NCBI GenBank assembly: GCA_014799665.1
Contig: JAAVHP010000027.1
Location: forward strand, 1 to 64,000
Direction of reading: 5' to 3'
Length of the DNA: 64,000 nt
DNA from: Clostridiales bacterium
Lineage (GTDB): Bacteria > Bacillota > Clostridia > Christensenellales > Pumilibacteraceae
Below, piece after piece: positions 1 through 7,536 of the stretch. Below the pieces are notes generated by a model. It was not told where the DNA came from. It saw nothing but the letters and a program-made list of their open reading frames with translations, and made no database searches. Both the position numbers and the translations under genes were made by a program. How positions within the stretch are numbered: the first letter of the stretch is position 1; each line of letters opens with the position of its first letter.

Positions 1-38
1 CCTAGCGCTTTCTTTTTGCGTTTCTTGCTCTCGTCCAT
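1..38 (-). CDS. N-terminus of an unidentified gene cut by the window edge
   Basis: An ATG on the minus strand at 38 is preceded by AAAGGAG eight bases upstream, a good ribosome binding site. The twelve visible codons give a very Lys/Arg-rich start (MDESKKRKKKAL). The rest lies outside the window, so no function can be assigned. A highly basic N-terminus could be a disordered tail. Confidence 0.55.
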   Translation of the reverse strand, partial: MDESKKRKKKAL

Positions 39-180
39 AACTCTTGCTCCTTTAATAGGGGGGATTTTCTTTGTTTTTAACAAAAAACGCCATGGTAAAT
101 CCCCCATGACGCCTTTGTCTAACCTTAATAATATAGGTTTTTACAGTTTATCACAAAATTCGATAAATTGTCAAACAATT

Positions 181-483
181 TTATATTCCGAACGCTTTTT
201 TTATTTCGTCGATATCGGTAAGTCCTATAAACTTTTCCACGACGATACCGTCCTCGAACAGCACGAGTGTGGGAATACTGCTCACCTGAAAATCCATAGG
301 CAGGATATCGTCTTGATCGACGTCGATTTTTATGACCTTTACGTCGGTGGTTTCGGCTAGCTTTTCCACGATAGGCGCTTGCATACGGCACGGGCCGCAC
401 CAGCTCGCCCAAAAGTCCACGAGCGTTTTGCCGCTAGCGGTAATATCGTTAAATTCTTCCACGGTGGGGTTGAGTTTTATCAT
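181..483 (-). CDS. trxA: Thioredoxin
   Basis: Small cytosolic protein-disulfide reductase of 100 residues, close to the usual 105. The redox motif WCGPC is at residues 28-32, the buried Asp equivalent is in VDFWASW, and the cis-proline is in SSIPTL (Pro71). The start follows AAGGAG at normal spacing. It normally receives electrons from a thioredoxin reductase; a TrxB-like protein is encoded at 17684-18556. pepV lies upstream on the same strand, 60 bases away. No odd features. Identification is secure. Confidence 0.95.
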   Translation of the reverse strand: MIKLNPTVEEFNDITASGKTLVDFWASWCGPCRMQAPIVEKLAETTDVKVIKIDVDQDDILPMDFQVSSIPTLVLFEDGIVVEKFIGLTDIDEIKKAFGI

Positions 484-542
484 GATAGTATCTCCTTTAT
501 CTATACGGATAGTGTGTGCAAAAACACGGTAAATTTTTCGGG

Positions 543-1958
543 TTATAAGTTGGCAAGCTCGACAGCTGCCGCGAGATATATCTCGTAGTTCTTGAAAAGC
601 TGCGCAACGGGGAAGTTCTCGTCGGCGCGGTGCATATTTATATCCAAATCGATAGGCGTGCAGCCGAACGCCACTGCGTTGGGAAGCTCGCGCGCGTACG
701 TGCCGCCGCCCGACTTGATGGGCGCCGTCATGTCGCCCGTGATCCGCCTATACACGCCGAGAAGCGTTTTGATAAGCGGCGCGTTCTCGTCAATATAAAG
801 GTTCTTGGCGTACGACTTGATATCCGCCGTGCAACCGAGCTTTTTGCAGACCGCACTCGCCACAGCCTCGGCGGTTTGACCGAGCGGCAAGCGGTAATCA
901 ACCATAAGGCAAAGCGTGTCGTTCTCTATCCACGCCTGCGACAAGCACATGGTCGTGTCGCCGCTCTTTTCGTCGTCGATATAAATACCGAGCTTTTCGG
1001 TGGCGAGCGTCGTGCACATATTTTCGTAAATAGCGGGTAAATACTTAGAGCCGATAACGCCGTTAAGCGCTTCGAGAACGCCCAGAGTTTTCCACAACGC
1101 GTTATCCCCTTTTTCGGGCGTGGACGCGTGCTCCGCCGTGCCGTTTGCGGTCAGCCGAACGCCGTCCGCCGCGTTTACTATCTCGAAATCGCCGAAGCCG
1201 TTGCCGTCGGACACGATACGCTCGGCGAGCGGAGCGGTCTTGAAGATCTCGGCGGTGGGCGCGCCGCCGCACGCTTTATAAAGCGCGTTGTAGAGCGGGC
1301 TGTCCTTTATTATTTTAACGGTCGAACGGTCGGGCACCGCGTTGGCACACGCCGCGCCGTCGATATAGTCGATATTATTCGTGAGCGCTTCGTCCTTGAA
1401 CGAGAACACAATATGCGTTATGCCCTTTTCGCTGTTGATGATCGGGAACTCCGAGTCGGGCACGAACGACATAGCGGGGACCTCGCCGCCGCTTGATAAG
1501 TAGGTGCGTATGCACGAGCTGCCGCGCTCCTCATCCGCGCCGACGATAAGCCGCACGCGTCGTTTGAGCTTTTGCCCGTTCTCTTTGAGCGTTTTGAGCA
1601 CGTGCAAGCACACGACCGCCGAGCCCTTGTCGTCGCCCACGCCCCTGCCGTACACCTTGCCGTTTTCCTCGACCATCTTGAACGGGTCGGTCGCCCAGCC
1701 GTTTCCTGCGGGCACAACGTCAAGATGCGCGAGAATGCCTATGCACTCCTTGCCCTCGCCGACCTCGGCGTAAGCGCACGCGCCGTCTATTATATCGGCT
1801 TTAAGCCCGTAGCCCCTAGCCTTTTTCACGAACCAATCGAGCGCGTCGCGGCAGGGCTTACCGTAAGGCGCGCCTTCTTCGGGGGTTGTGTAAACGCTGG
1901 GAATAGCCACGATTTCGGCGAGATCGTCGAGTATGTTTTTTGATAACCTTTCGTCCAT
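543..1958 (-). CDS. pepV: M20 family dipeptidase (PepV-like)
   Basis: Zinc metallopeptidase of 471 residues, the usual size for PepV/Sapep dipeptidases, which split dipeptides and some Xaa-His substrates in the cytosol. Metal and catalytic motifs are visible in order: AHLDVVP (His78, Asp80), GRGVGDDKG (bridging Asp near 110), ADEERGSS (catalytic and metal Glu near 143-144), PDSEFP (Asp168) and a late His in NMHRADE. The start has AAGGAAG upstream. Its promoter (TTGACA-17-TATAAT) lies inside the gltX leader, so the two divergent genes share a control region. Substrate is inferred from the family only. Confidence 0.92.
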   Translation of the reverse strand: MDERLSKNILDDLAEIVAIPSVYTTPEEGAPYGKPCRDALDWFVKKARGYGLKADIIDGACAYAEVGEGKECIGILAHLDVVPAGNGWATDPFKMVEENGKVYGRGVGDDKGSAVVCLHVLKTLKENGQKLKRRVRLIVGADEERGSSCIRTYLSSGGEVPAMSFVPDSEFPIINSEKGITHIVFSFKDEALTNNIDYIDGAACANAVPDRSTVKIIKDSPLYNALYKACGGAPTAEIFKTAPLAERIVSDGNGFGDFEIVNAADGVRLTANGTAEHASTPEKGDNALWKTLGVLEALNGVIGSKYLPAIYENMCTTLATEKLGIYIDDEKSGDTTMCLSQAWIENDTLCLMVDYRLPLGQTAEAVASAVCKKLGCTADIKSYAKNLYIDENAPLIKTLLGVYRRITGDMTAPIKSGGGTYARELPNAVAFGCTPIDLDINMHRADENFPVAQLFKNYEIYLAAAVELANL

Positions 1959-1974
1959 AACACTTCCTTTTTAC

Positions 1975-2003
1975 TTGCTATTTGCAAACAAAAACATTAT
2001 AAT
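1975..2003 (+). promoter_or_regulatory. Predicted promoter of gltX
   Basis: TTGCTA at 1975-1980 and TATAAT at 1998-2003 are separated by 17 bases. The start codon of gltX is 47 bases further on, behind AAGGAGAG, so this is a conventional leader with a ribosome binding site. Confidence 0.6.
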
Positions 2004-2012
2004 ATTATGGAT

Positions 2013-2041
2013 ATTATACCAAGAGCAAAACCGATTGTCAA
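2013..2041 (-). promoter_or_regulatory. Predicted promoter of pepV
   Basis: Read on the minus strand, TTGACA (2041-2036), a 17-base spacer and TATAAT (2018-2013). It overlaps the gltX leader, so the two promoters are divergent and partly interleaved. Confidence 0.65.
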
Positions 2042-2050
2042 GGAGAGAAT

Positions 2051-3460
2051 ATGGTTCGCACAAGATTTGCACCAAGCCCCACGGGCTACCTACACATAGG
2101 CGGTCTGCGCACCGCGCTCTACGCCTATCTTTTCGCCAAAAAGCACGGCGGCAAATTTATTCTTCGCATAGAGGACACCGACCAGACCCGCGAGGTCGAG
2201 GGTGCGGTGGATATTATAATTTCGGCGCTCGACAAGGCGGGCATTCACTACGACGAGGGTCCTATCGTCGGCGGCGATTGCGGTCCGTACGTTCAGTCCG
2301 AGCGCAAACAGATATACCTCGACTACGCGCAAAAGCTTATTGACAGCGGCGACGCGTACTACTGCTTCTGCACCAAAGAGCGGCTCAACGAGATTCACGA
2401 GAAGGGCGCGACCAAGTACGACAAGCACTGTCTTAAACTAAGCAAGAAGGAAGCGCAAGAACGCATAGCGCGCGGCGAGCCGTACGTTATCCGCCAGAAC
2501 ATTCCCGAAAGCGGCTCGTCCACCTATCACGACGAGGTGTTCGGCGACGTGACCGTAGAGTTCAAGGATTTGGAGGACAATATCCTCATCAAGTCCGACG
2601 GTATGCCGACCTACAACTTCGCAAACGTTATCGACGATCACCTTATGGGGATCACCCATTGCATACGCGGTGTGGAATACCTAATGTCCACGCCCAAGTA
2701 CAATCTTTTGTACGACGCGCTCGGCTGGGAACGCCCCGTGTATATTCACCTTCAACCGATAATGCGCGACGAGCGGCACAAGCTTTCTAAGCGCGACGGC
2801 GACGCAGGCTTCGAGGACTTTTTGCGCAAAGGCTTCCTTCCCCACGCCATCGTCAATTATATTGCATTGCTCGGCTGGAACCCCAAAAACAACATCGAAA
2901 AGATGTCGATGGATGAGCTTATAGACAGCTTCTCGATAGAAGGCCTGCAAAAGTCGTCGTCCATATTTGACGAAACCAAGATGCGCTGGCTCAACTCGCT
3001 GTATATTAAGGAACTCTCGGTCGACGAATTCCACGAGGCGGCGCTTCCTTTCTACGAGCAGTACTGCCCCGGCAAGAATATCGACTATAAGTACCTTTCG
3101 GAGCTTTTGCAGTCGCGCTGCGAGGTGCTTGCGGACATAAAAGAGCGCGCGGCGTTCCTCGACGCGTTCGACGGGTTCGACCTCGAACTGTTCGTCAATA
3201 AAAAGTGGAAAACGACGGTCGACATGGCGAAAGAGCTTATCGACGACTGTATAAAAGCGACCGAGGCGGACGACCTCAACGCCGAGCTCGAAAAGCTAGC
3301 GGAGAGCAAGGGCTTGAAGAAAGGTCAGGTGCTGTGGATACACCGCATTGCGCTCACGGGCGCGGCGGCGACCCCTGGCGGCGGCGCGGAAATGGTAAAG
3401 CTGTTCGGCAAGACCGAAGCTATCCGCAGGCTCAAAGAAGTAAAAGCGCGGCTTAAATAA
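2051..3460 (+). CDS. gltX: Glutamate--tRNA ligase
   Basis: Class I aminoacyl-tRNA synthetase that charges tRNA-Glu, and in organisms lacking GlnRS also tRNA-Gln. The protein has 469 residues, typical for bacteria. The HIGH-type signature appears as LHIGGLR at about 15-21 and the KMSKS-type loop as KLSKRDG near residue 245. The C-terminal half is the helical anticodon-binding domain. Start chosen at ATG 2051 behind AAGGAGAG. It runs opposite to pepV and is followed by the separately promoted ftsB-like gene. Confidence 0.95.
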   Translation: MVRTRFAPSPTGYLHIGGLRTALYAYLFAKKHGGKFILRIEDTDQTREVEGAVDIIISALDKAGIHYDEGPIVGGDCGPYVQSERKQIYLDYAQKLIDSGDAYYCFCTKERLNEIHEKGATKYDKHCLKLSKKEAQERIARGEPYVIRQNIPESGSSTYHDEVFGDVTVEFKDLEDNILIKSDGMPTYNFANVIDDHLMGITHCIRGVEYLMSTPKYNLLYDALGWERPVYIHLQPIMRDERHKLSKRDGDAGFEDFLRKGFLPHAIVNYIALLGWNPKNNIEKMSMDELIDSFSIEGLQKSSSIFDETKMRWLNSLYIKELSVDEFHEAALPFYEQYCPGKNIDYKYLSELLQSRCEVLADIKERAAFLDAFDGFDLELFVNKKWKTTVDMAKELIDDCIKATEADDLNAELEKLAESKGLKKGQVLWIHRIALTGAAATPGGGAEMVKLFGKTEAIRRLKEVKARLK

Positions 3461-3480
3461 TCTGTTAAATCAAATTACAC

Positions 3481-3509
3481 TTGACATTATATTTTTCGGG
3501 TGGTAAAAT
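3481..3509 (+). promoter_or_regulatory. Promoter of ftsB-like gene, predicted leaderless
   Basis: TTGACA (3481-3486), 17-base spacer, TAAAAT (3504-3509), then only TAGCGT before the ATG at 3516. Transcription should begin at or within a base or two of the start codon, and no Shine-Dalgarno is present. One of seven such arrangements in the window. Confidence 0.7.
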
Positions 3510-3515
3510 TAGCGT

Positions 3516-3860
3516 ATGGCTACAAAGAAACAAAAAGTCGAGAACACCGAAAAGCCGAGAACGAGCGGCACGACCGCGAACAATAGCGTTATGAAGCGCA
3601 ACATACTGGTTGCGGCAATGACGCTGTTCATGGTACTTTTGGTGATCGCGCTCATAGTCAATCTCGTAAGGCTGGGCGCGGTGAACAGCCGCAAGAAAGC
3701 GCTCGAGCAGCAGAACGCTCAGCTCGAACAGATAATCGCGACCAACGCCGACATGATCGAGTATTGCTCGTCGACCGAGTTCGTCGAGGAATATGCACGC
3801 GAATGGCTGGACATGACCTACCGCGGCGAAATCGTTATCGGCGGCAGCGAAGAAGAATAA
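3516..3860 (+). CDS. FtsB/DivIC-like septum formation protein
   Basis: Bitopic membrane protein of 114 residues: a basic cytoplasmic tail (1-29), one transmembrane helix (about 30-52), a short coiled coil (about 56-80) and a C-terminal motif, FVEEYAREWLDM, typical of DivIC/FtsB proteins. These act with FtsL and FtsQ/DivIB in the divisome. The gene has no ribosome binding site; its -10 box ends six bases before ATG, so the mRNA is probably leaderless. Here it lies between gltX and a Ppx/GppA gene. FtsB and DivIC cannot be told apart from sequence alone. Confidence 0.8.
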   Translation: MATKKQKVENTEKPRTSGTTANNSVMKRNILVAAMTLFMVLLVIALIVNLVRLGAVNSRKKALEQQNAQLEQIIATNADMIEYCSSTEFVEEYAREWLDMTYRGEIVIGGSEEE

Positions 3861-3870
3861 TAATCATTAT

Positions 3871-3895
3871 AAACCCGCACGTCAAAGGCGGGTTT
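3871..3895 (+). terminator. Hairpin between ftsB-like and ppx-like genes
   Basis: AAACCCGC and GCGGGTTT form an 8-bp stem with a 9-base loop, followed by ACTTCTTT. The T-tract is weak, so it may attenuate rather than fully stop transcription into the next gene. Confidence 0.5.
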
Positions 3896-3917
3896 ACTTC
3901 TTTAAAAGGAAATAACA

Positions 3918-4751
3918 ATGCGCGCAGCAATAGACATAGGCTCTAACTCAATTCGATTGGCTCTCCCGAACGGCGAAAGCATATCGACGATCACAAAGCT
4001 CGCCGACGGCATACAGGCTACGGGCAGGCTGTCGCCCGCGGGAATTGCGGCAACGCTCGACGCGCTCGATCGTTACGCAAAGTCCTGCCGCGAACACGGT
4101 TGCGATGAGGTCATCCCCTTCGCTACCGAAGCGGTGCGGAAAGCTGCCGACGGCGCGGAGTTCATAAAAACGGTAAAAGAAAAAACGGGACTCGAAATAA
4201 AGCTGCTCTCGCCCGAGCAGGAAGCGGCGCTCGCGCTGTTCGGCGCGGACAAGCCCGACGGCGCAGTTACGGTTTGCGATCTCGGCGGCGGAAGCTTGGA
4301 AGTCATCTCCTCGCCCGACGGCAAGACCCCCGACTATATAAAAAGCCTGCCGCTCGGCGCGGTCGTAATGAAAAACAGATATAGCGGCAACTACCGCAGA
4401 GCGATAGACGAAATGCCGAGCCTGGTCGAGGAGTACGGCGCAGTTCCCCGCCGCGCGGTGGTTATGTCGGGTGGTAGCGCGTGCACTATCGCCGCGGGAA
4501 TACTAAATCTTAGAGTGTACGACAAAAAAGCGGTAACAACTAAGTTCACCGCGCGCGAGCTGGACGACTTTATGCCGATATGTATGAGCGAGCGGCTCTC
4601 TACCCTTCGCCCCGTGTGCGAAAAGCGCGCCGATACGCTCGCCTACGGCGCGATCGTGATACAAGCGTTGTTAAATCATTTACACGCTACCGAGTTCTAC
4701 GTGTCCGACGCAGGCAACCTCGAAGCGGTCATGAAAGGCTTTAAGCTTTAA
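3918..4751 (+). CDS. Ppx/GppA family phosphatase
   Basis: Actin-fold (ASKHA) phosphatase of 277 residues. The N-terminal phosphate-binding motif AIDIGSNSIRL and the second motif CDLGGGSLEV are intact. Family members hydrolyse polyphosphate or pppGpp. At 277 residues it is the short single-module form, lacking the C-terminal HD domain of long exopolyphosphatases. A second, longer family member is encoded at 20640-21626 beside ppk, so this one may have a different substrate. Start at ATG 3918 behind AAAAGGAAA. Substrate unresolved. Confidence 0.85.
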   Translation: MRAAIDIGSNSIRLALPNGESISTITKLADGIQATGRLSPAGIAATLDALDRYAKSCREHGCDEVIPFATEAVRKAADGAEFIKTVKEKTGLEIKLLSPEQEAALALFGADKPDGAVTVCDLGGGSLEVISSPDGKTPDYIKSLPLGAVVMKNRYSGNYRRAIDEMPSLVEEYGAVPRRAVVMSGGSACTIAAGILNLRVYDKKAVTTKFTARELDDFMPICMSERLSTLRPVCEKRADTLAYGAIVIQALLNHLHATEFYVSDAGNLEAVMKGFKL

Positions 4752-4773
4752 TTTATAAGTAAAATTTCAATAG

Positions 4774-4806
4774 AAAAGCCCAAGCATTTCTTCGTGCTTG
4801 GGCTTA
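4774..4806. terminator. Bidirectional terminator
   Basis: AAGCCCAAGCA and TGCTTGGGCTT form an 11-bp stem with a short loop. A T-rich tract follows on both strands, so it can serve the convergent ppx-like and zinc-ribbon genes. Confidence 0.85.
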
Positions 4807-4809
4807 TTT

Positions 4810-7197
4810 TTATTCGGTTTTTTGGTTGTCCGCCGGTTTCTTGGCGGTCGACTTTTTGGCGGTCGTGCCACTCGTCGATTTTTTGGCGGCGGTGCCGGTC
4901 GACGGTTTCTTGCCCGCCGTGCTCTTAGCCGTCGGCTTTTTGTTGCCCGTGCTTTTCGGCGCGGGCTTTTTAGCCGTGCCCGTTTTGGTGGCGGGCGCCT
5001 TGGGCGTAGTGAGCTTAGGTTCCTCGTTTGCCGCTTCGACTTCCGCTTGCGGCTCGATAACCACTGCCTCGGGCTGTTCGGGCACGTTCGGCTCGACCTG
5101 CGCGTCCGTCGGCGTGACGGTCGGCTCGGCGAGCTCGTCTACGGGCGCAGCGGGAGCTTTTTCCTCGCTCGGCTGAACAGTCGCCGCGGTTTCGGTGACC
5201 GTTACGGTTTCGGTCGTTGTCACGGTTTCGACCGTAGTCGAAGTTTCCGCTTGCGGTGCGCTTTCCGTCGCAGGTGCCGCAGGCGAAGCGGGCGCGGTTA
5301 CGGGCTTCGGTCTATTCGCAAAACGCCCCGCGTTAAATATAAGCTCGAACACGAACGCAGCGATGGCGAACGCCATAGAAACGTACACGAGCGCGCCTGC
5401 CGCAAATTTGTACTGAATACCGGCATCCGAACCCGATATAAGCGCTTCTTTATCTACCGCGCCGATAATAGCGGGCGCGATAGCGAGCGCGATAAGAAGT
5501 ATCGAAGAAATGAGCGCAAACGTATCGAACCTGTCGTTCTTTTCGGTTTTATACGCGAGCTTGCGTAATGCGATGAACGCCGTGACAAGCAGGAAAATTA
5601 CCGACAGTATGCCGAGCGCAAATGTCACTATACCGTTAACCGTGCTTGCGCTTGAATAAATGACATTTGAACTTCCTATCTTCCCTATCTCTAATGTGCT
5701 TATAATCGTGCCAAACACGTAGCCGAGCGGCGATTTAAGTCTGACGGCGCTAGTCGACGACTTTGTTTCCGTAATCTCGGTAATTTTAATAAAATGAGTG
5801 CATAGCATGAAGAATGCGGGCAATACAAACGCTGCGGTTATAACGCGCTTGGCGATAAACACCGGACTCTTTCCGTCGAGAATCGCACGGGTAAGCCCGA
5901 ATACAAAGAAGGATACCGCCGCAATAATCGCGAGCACGAGCAACGCACCGGACGGCGCTAAAACGGGTGCAACCGACAGAGCGATCAAACCTATTCCCGC
6001 CATAAGCATAATAACTGCCGACATAGCTATAACGCCGAACTTTTTGCGTTTGATCATGCCAACGATTGCAAGTATAAGGAATACAAGCGATACTGCGGCT
6101 ATGCCGAGCTGTAAACCTACCGCAACGAGCGATGCTATAAGCGTGACTATTGCTTCATCACGCTCGACGATAAGCTCGTCGGTATGATTTTTCTCGAAGT
6201 TCTTAATGTCGGTGTAATAGTCCGCCGCACCTACGGCAGTATATACAAATTCCCAACCAAGAAGATTTATATCGGACATATATTTAGCCGTAATCTCGTA
6301 AAGCTTGTCTAACGCTTGTTGTACGGTAGCGGTGTTCTCATGGATCTCATACCACTTCTTAAATTCCTTCTCGGTGGCGGTTGCCGCAGCGTTCATTTCC
6401 TTTTCGAAATCGTCGATAGTCTTTTGAGCGTCTTTATCTTTCATATCGAAAGATACGTATTTGAGCGCGCCTAAGATTTGCCACGGGCTTTGCGATATTT
6501 CCATCATTTCGCAATCGACGTCCTCGTAGCTCGAACTCGAAATCAAATCGTTAAGGTCAGGCGCAGGCATTGCAATCTTAACCGGACATAATAACGATAT
6601 AAGAATCATCGCGACCGCGAGCGCGATAATAAACGCATTTACTATATAGTGCGAGTGCTTGTCGAACTTAGCGCGCACATTAGCTTTCGCCGCACCGCTC
6701 TTTTTCGCGGAAGATACGCCTTTACCGCTCGAAAGATTGCGTCCACAGGACAAGCAGAACGCGCTGTCTTTTTCGAGGACCGCGCCGCAGTCGGGACATC
6801 TTTCGTATGCCGAGAAATCGGTTATAGGCTCGCCACGGTAGGGCTCGGTGCCGACCTTGGTTCCGCACTTGGAGCAAAAGTCCTCGCCGCCCTCTATCTC
6901 CGCGCCGCAAATAGCGCAGAAAATCTTTTGGGGCGGGGGCGTTGTGCTATGTCCGCACTTGGAGCAAAATTTCCCGCCCTCTTTTATCTCCGCACCGCAT
7001 ACGGCGCAGTATTCTTTCAGAGGGGAGGGCGCGTTTTTGTCGTGTCCGCACTTAACGCAAAAGCGCATACCTTTAACAATAGGCGCGCCGCACACAGAGC
7101 AAAGCTCGGGCTTATCTTCGGTAAGACCTTGCCCGCACTTGCCGCAAAACAACGCGTCGTCGCTATTTTCGTGTCCGCAATTGTTGCACTTCTTCAT
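4810..7197 (-). CDS. Multi-zinc-ribbon membrane protein with Ala/Lys/Thr-rich tail
   Basis: About 795 residues. The N-terminus holds at least five CxxC...CxxC zinc ribbons in the first 160 residues. A transmembrane helix near 190-215, an extracytoplasmic domain, then about ten more hydrophobic helices follow. The C-terminal 180 residues are low-complexity: a Val/Thr/Glu-rich stretch, then AKKS/AKKP-type basic repeats. The start is set at ATG 7197, six bases after GGAG; a TTG twelve bases upstream is possible but has no better site. Zinc-ribbon fusions to membrane domains are common in Clostridia and mostly uncharacterised. I do not assign a function. Confidence 0.75.
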   Translation of the reverse strand: MKKCNNCGHENSDDALFCGKCGQGLTEDKPELCSVCGAPIVKGMRFCVKCGHDKNAPSPLKEYCAVCGAEIKEGGKFCSKCGHSTTPPPQKIFCAICGAEIEGGEDFCSKCGTKVGTEPYRGEPITDFSAYERCPDCGAVLEKDSAFCLSCGRNLSSGKGVSSAKKSGAAKANVRAKFDKHSHYIVNAFIIALAVAMILISLLCPVKIAMPAPDLNDLISSSSYEDVDCEMMEISQSPWQILGALKYVSFDMKDKDAQKTIDDFEKEMNAAATATEKEFKKWYEIHENTATVQQALDKLYEITAKYMSDINLLGWEFVYTAVGAADYYTDIKNFEKNHTDELIVERDEAIVTLIASLVAVGLQLGIAAVSLVFLILAIVGMIKRKKFGVIAMSAVIMLMAGIGLIALSVAPVLAPSGALLVLAIIAAVSFFVFGLTRAILDGKSPVFIAKRVITAAFVLPAFFMLCTHFIKITEITETKSSTSAVRLKSPLGYVFGTIISTLEIGKIGSSNVIYSSASTVNGIVTFALGILSVIFLLVTAFIALRKLAYKTEKNDRFDTFALISSILLIALAIAPAIIGAVDKEALISGSDAGIQYKFAAGALVYVSMAFAIAAFVFELIFNAGRFANRPKPVTAPASPAAPATESAPQAETSTTVETVTTTETVTVTETAATVQPSEEKAPAAPVDELAEPTVTPTDAQVEPNVPEQPEAVVIEPQAEVEAANEEPKLTTPKAPATKTGTAKKPAPKSTGNKKPTAKSTAGKKPSTGTAAKKSTSGTTAKKSTAKKPADNQKTE

Positions 7198-7536
7198 CAC
7201 TGTCTCCAACTATTGTAGTAGTTTATATAGTATAAAACATACGCGGTGGTTTGTCAAGATATTTGGGAAAAATAGAGAAAAGGGATTAGGGATCGACCCC
7301 TATGGGGTAATTAAGAAAGTAAAAGCCGAACGCGCTTTACTAACCTCCCCCTTTGGGGAGGGGGACCGCTCGCGGTGGTGGGGGCATAATGGGATTGTTC
7401 GTTATTGTAGTTTACTGCAATTACCAACGTTTTCGCTATGCCCCTCCCCTACCCCTCCCCCAAAGGGGAGGGTGGCTTTTTCGGGTAGTCGAGCTATATC
7501 ACCTTTAATTCCTAATTTCTAATTCCTAATTCCCCA
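7198..7536. repeat. Intergenic block of GC-rich palindromic repeats
   Basis: This stretch holds no gene I can support. At 7344-7386 is a palindromic unit (CCTCCCC-TTT-GGGGAGG followed by ACCGCTCGCGGTGGT). At 7438-7472 is a second copy of the G/C palindrome in inverted arrangement. The last 30 bases are an AATTCCTAATTTCTAATT-type spacer that recurs near 17016, 38941, 52740 and 52809. Related palindromes occur at 16968, 25911, 27501, 46387, 46459 and 56242. Confidence 0.7.
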
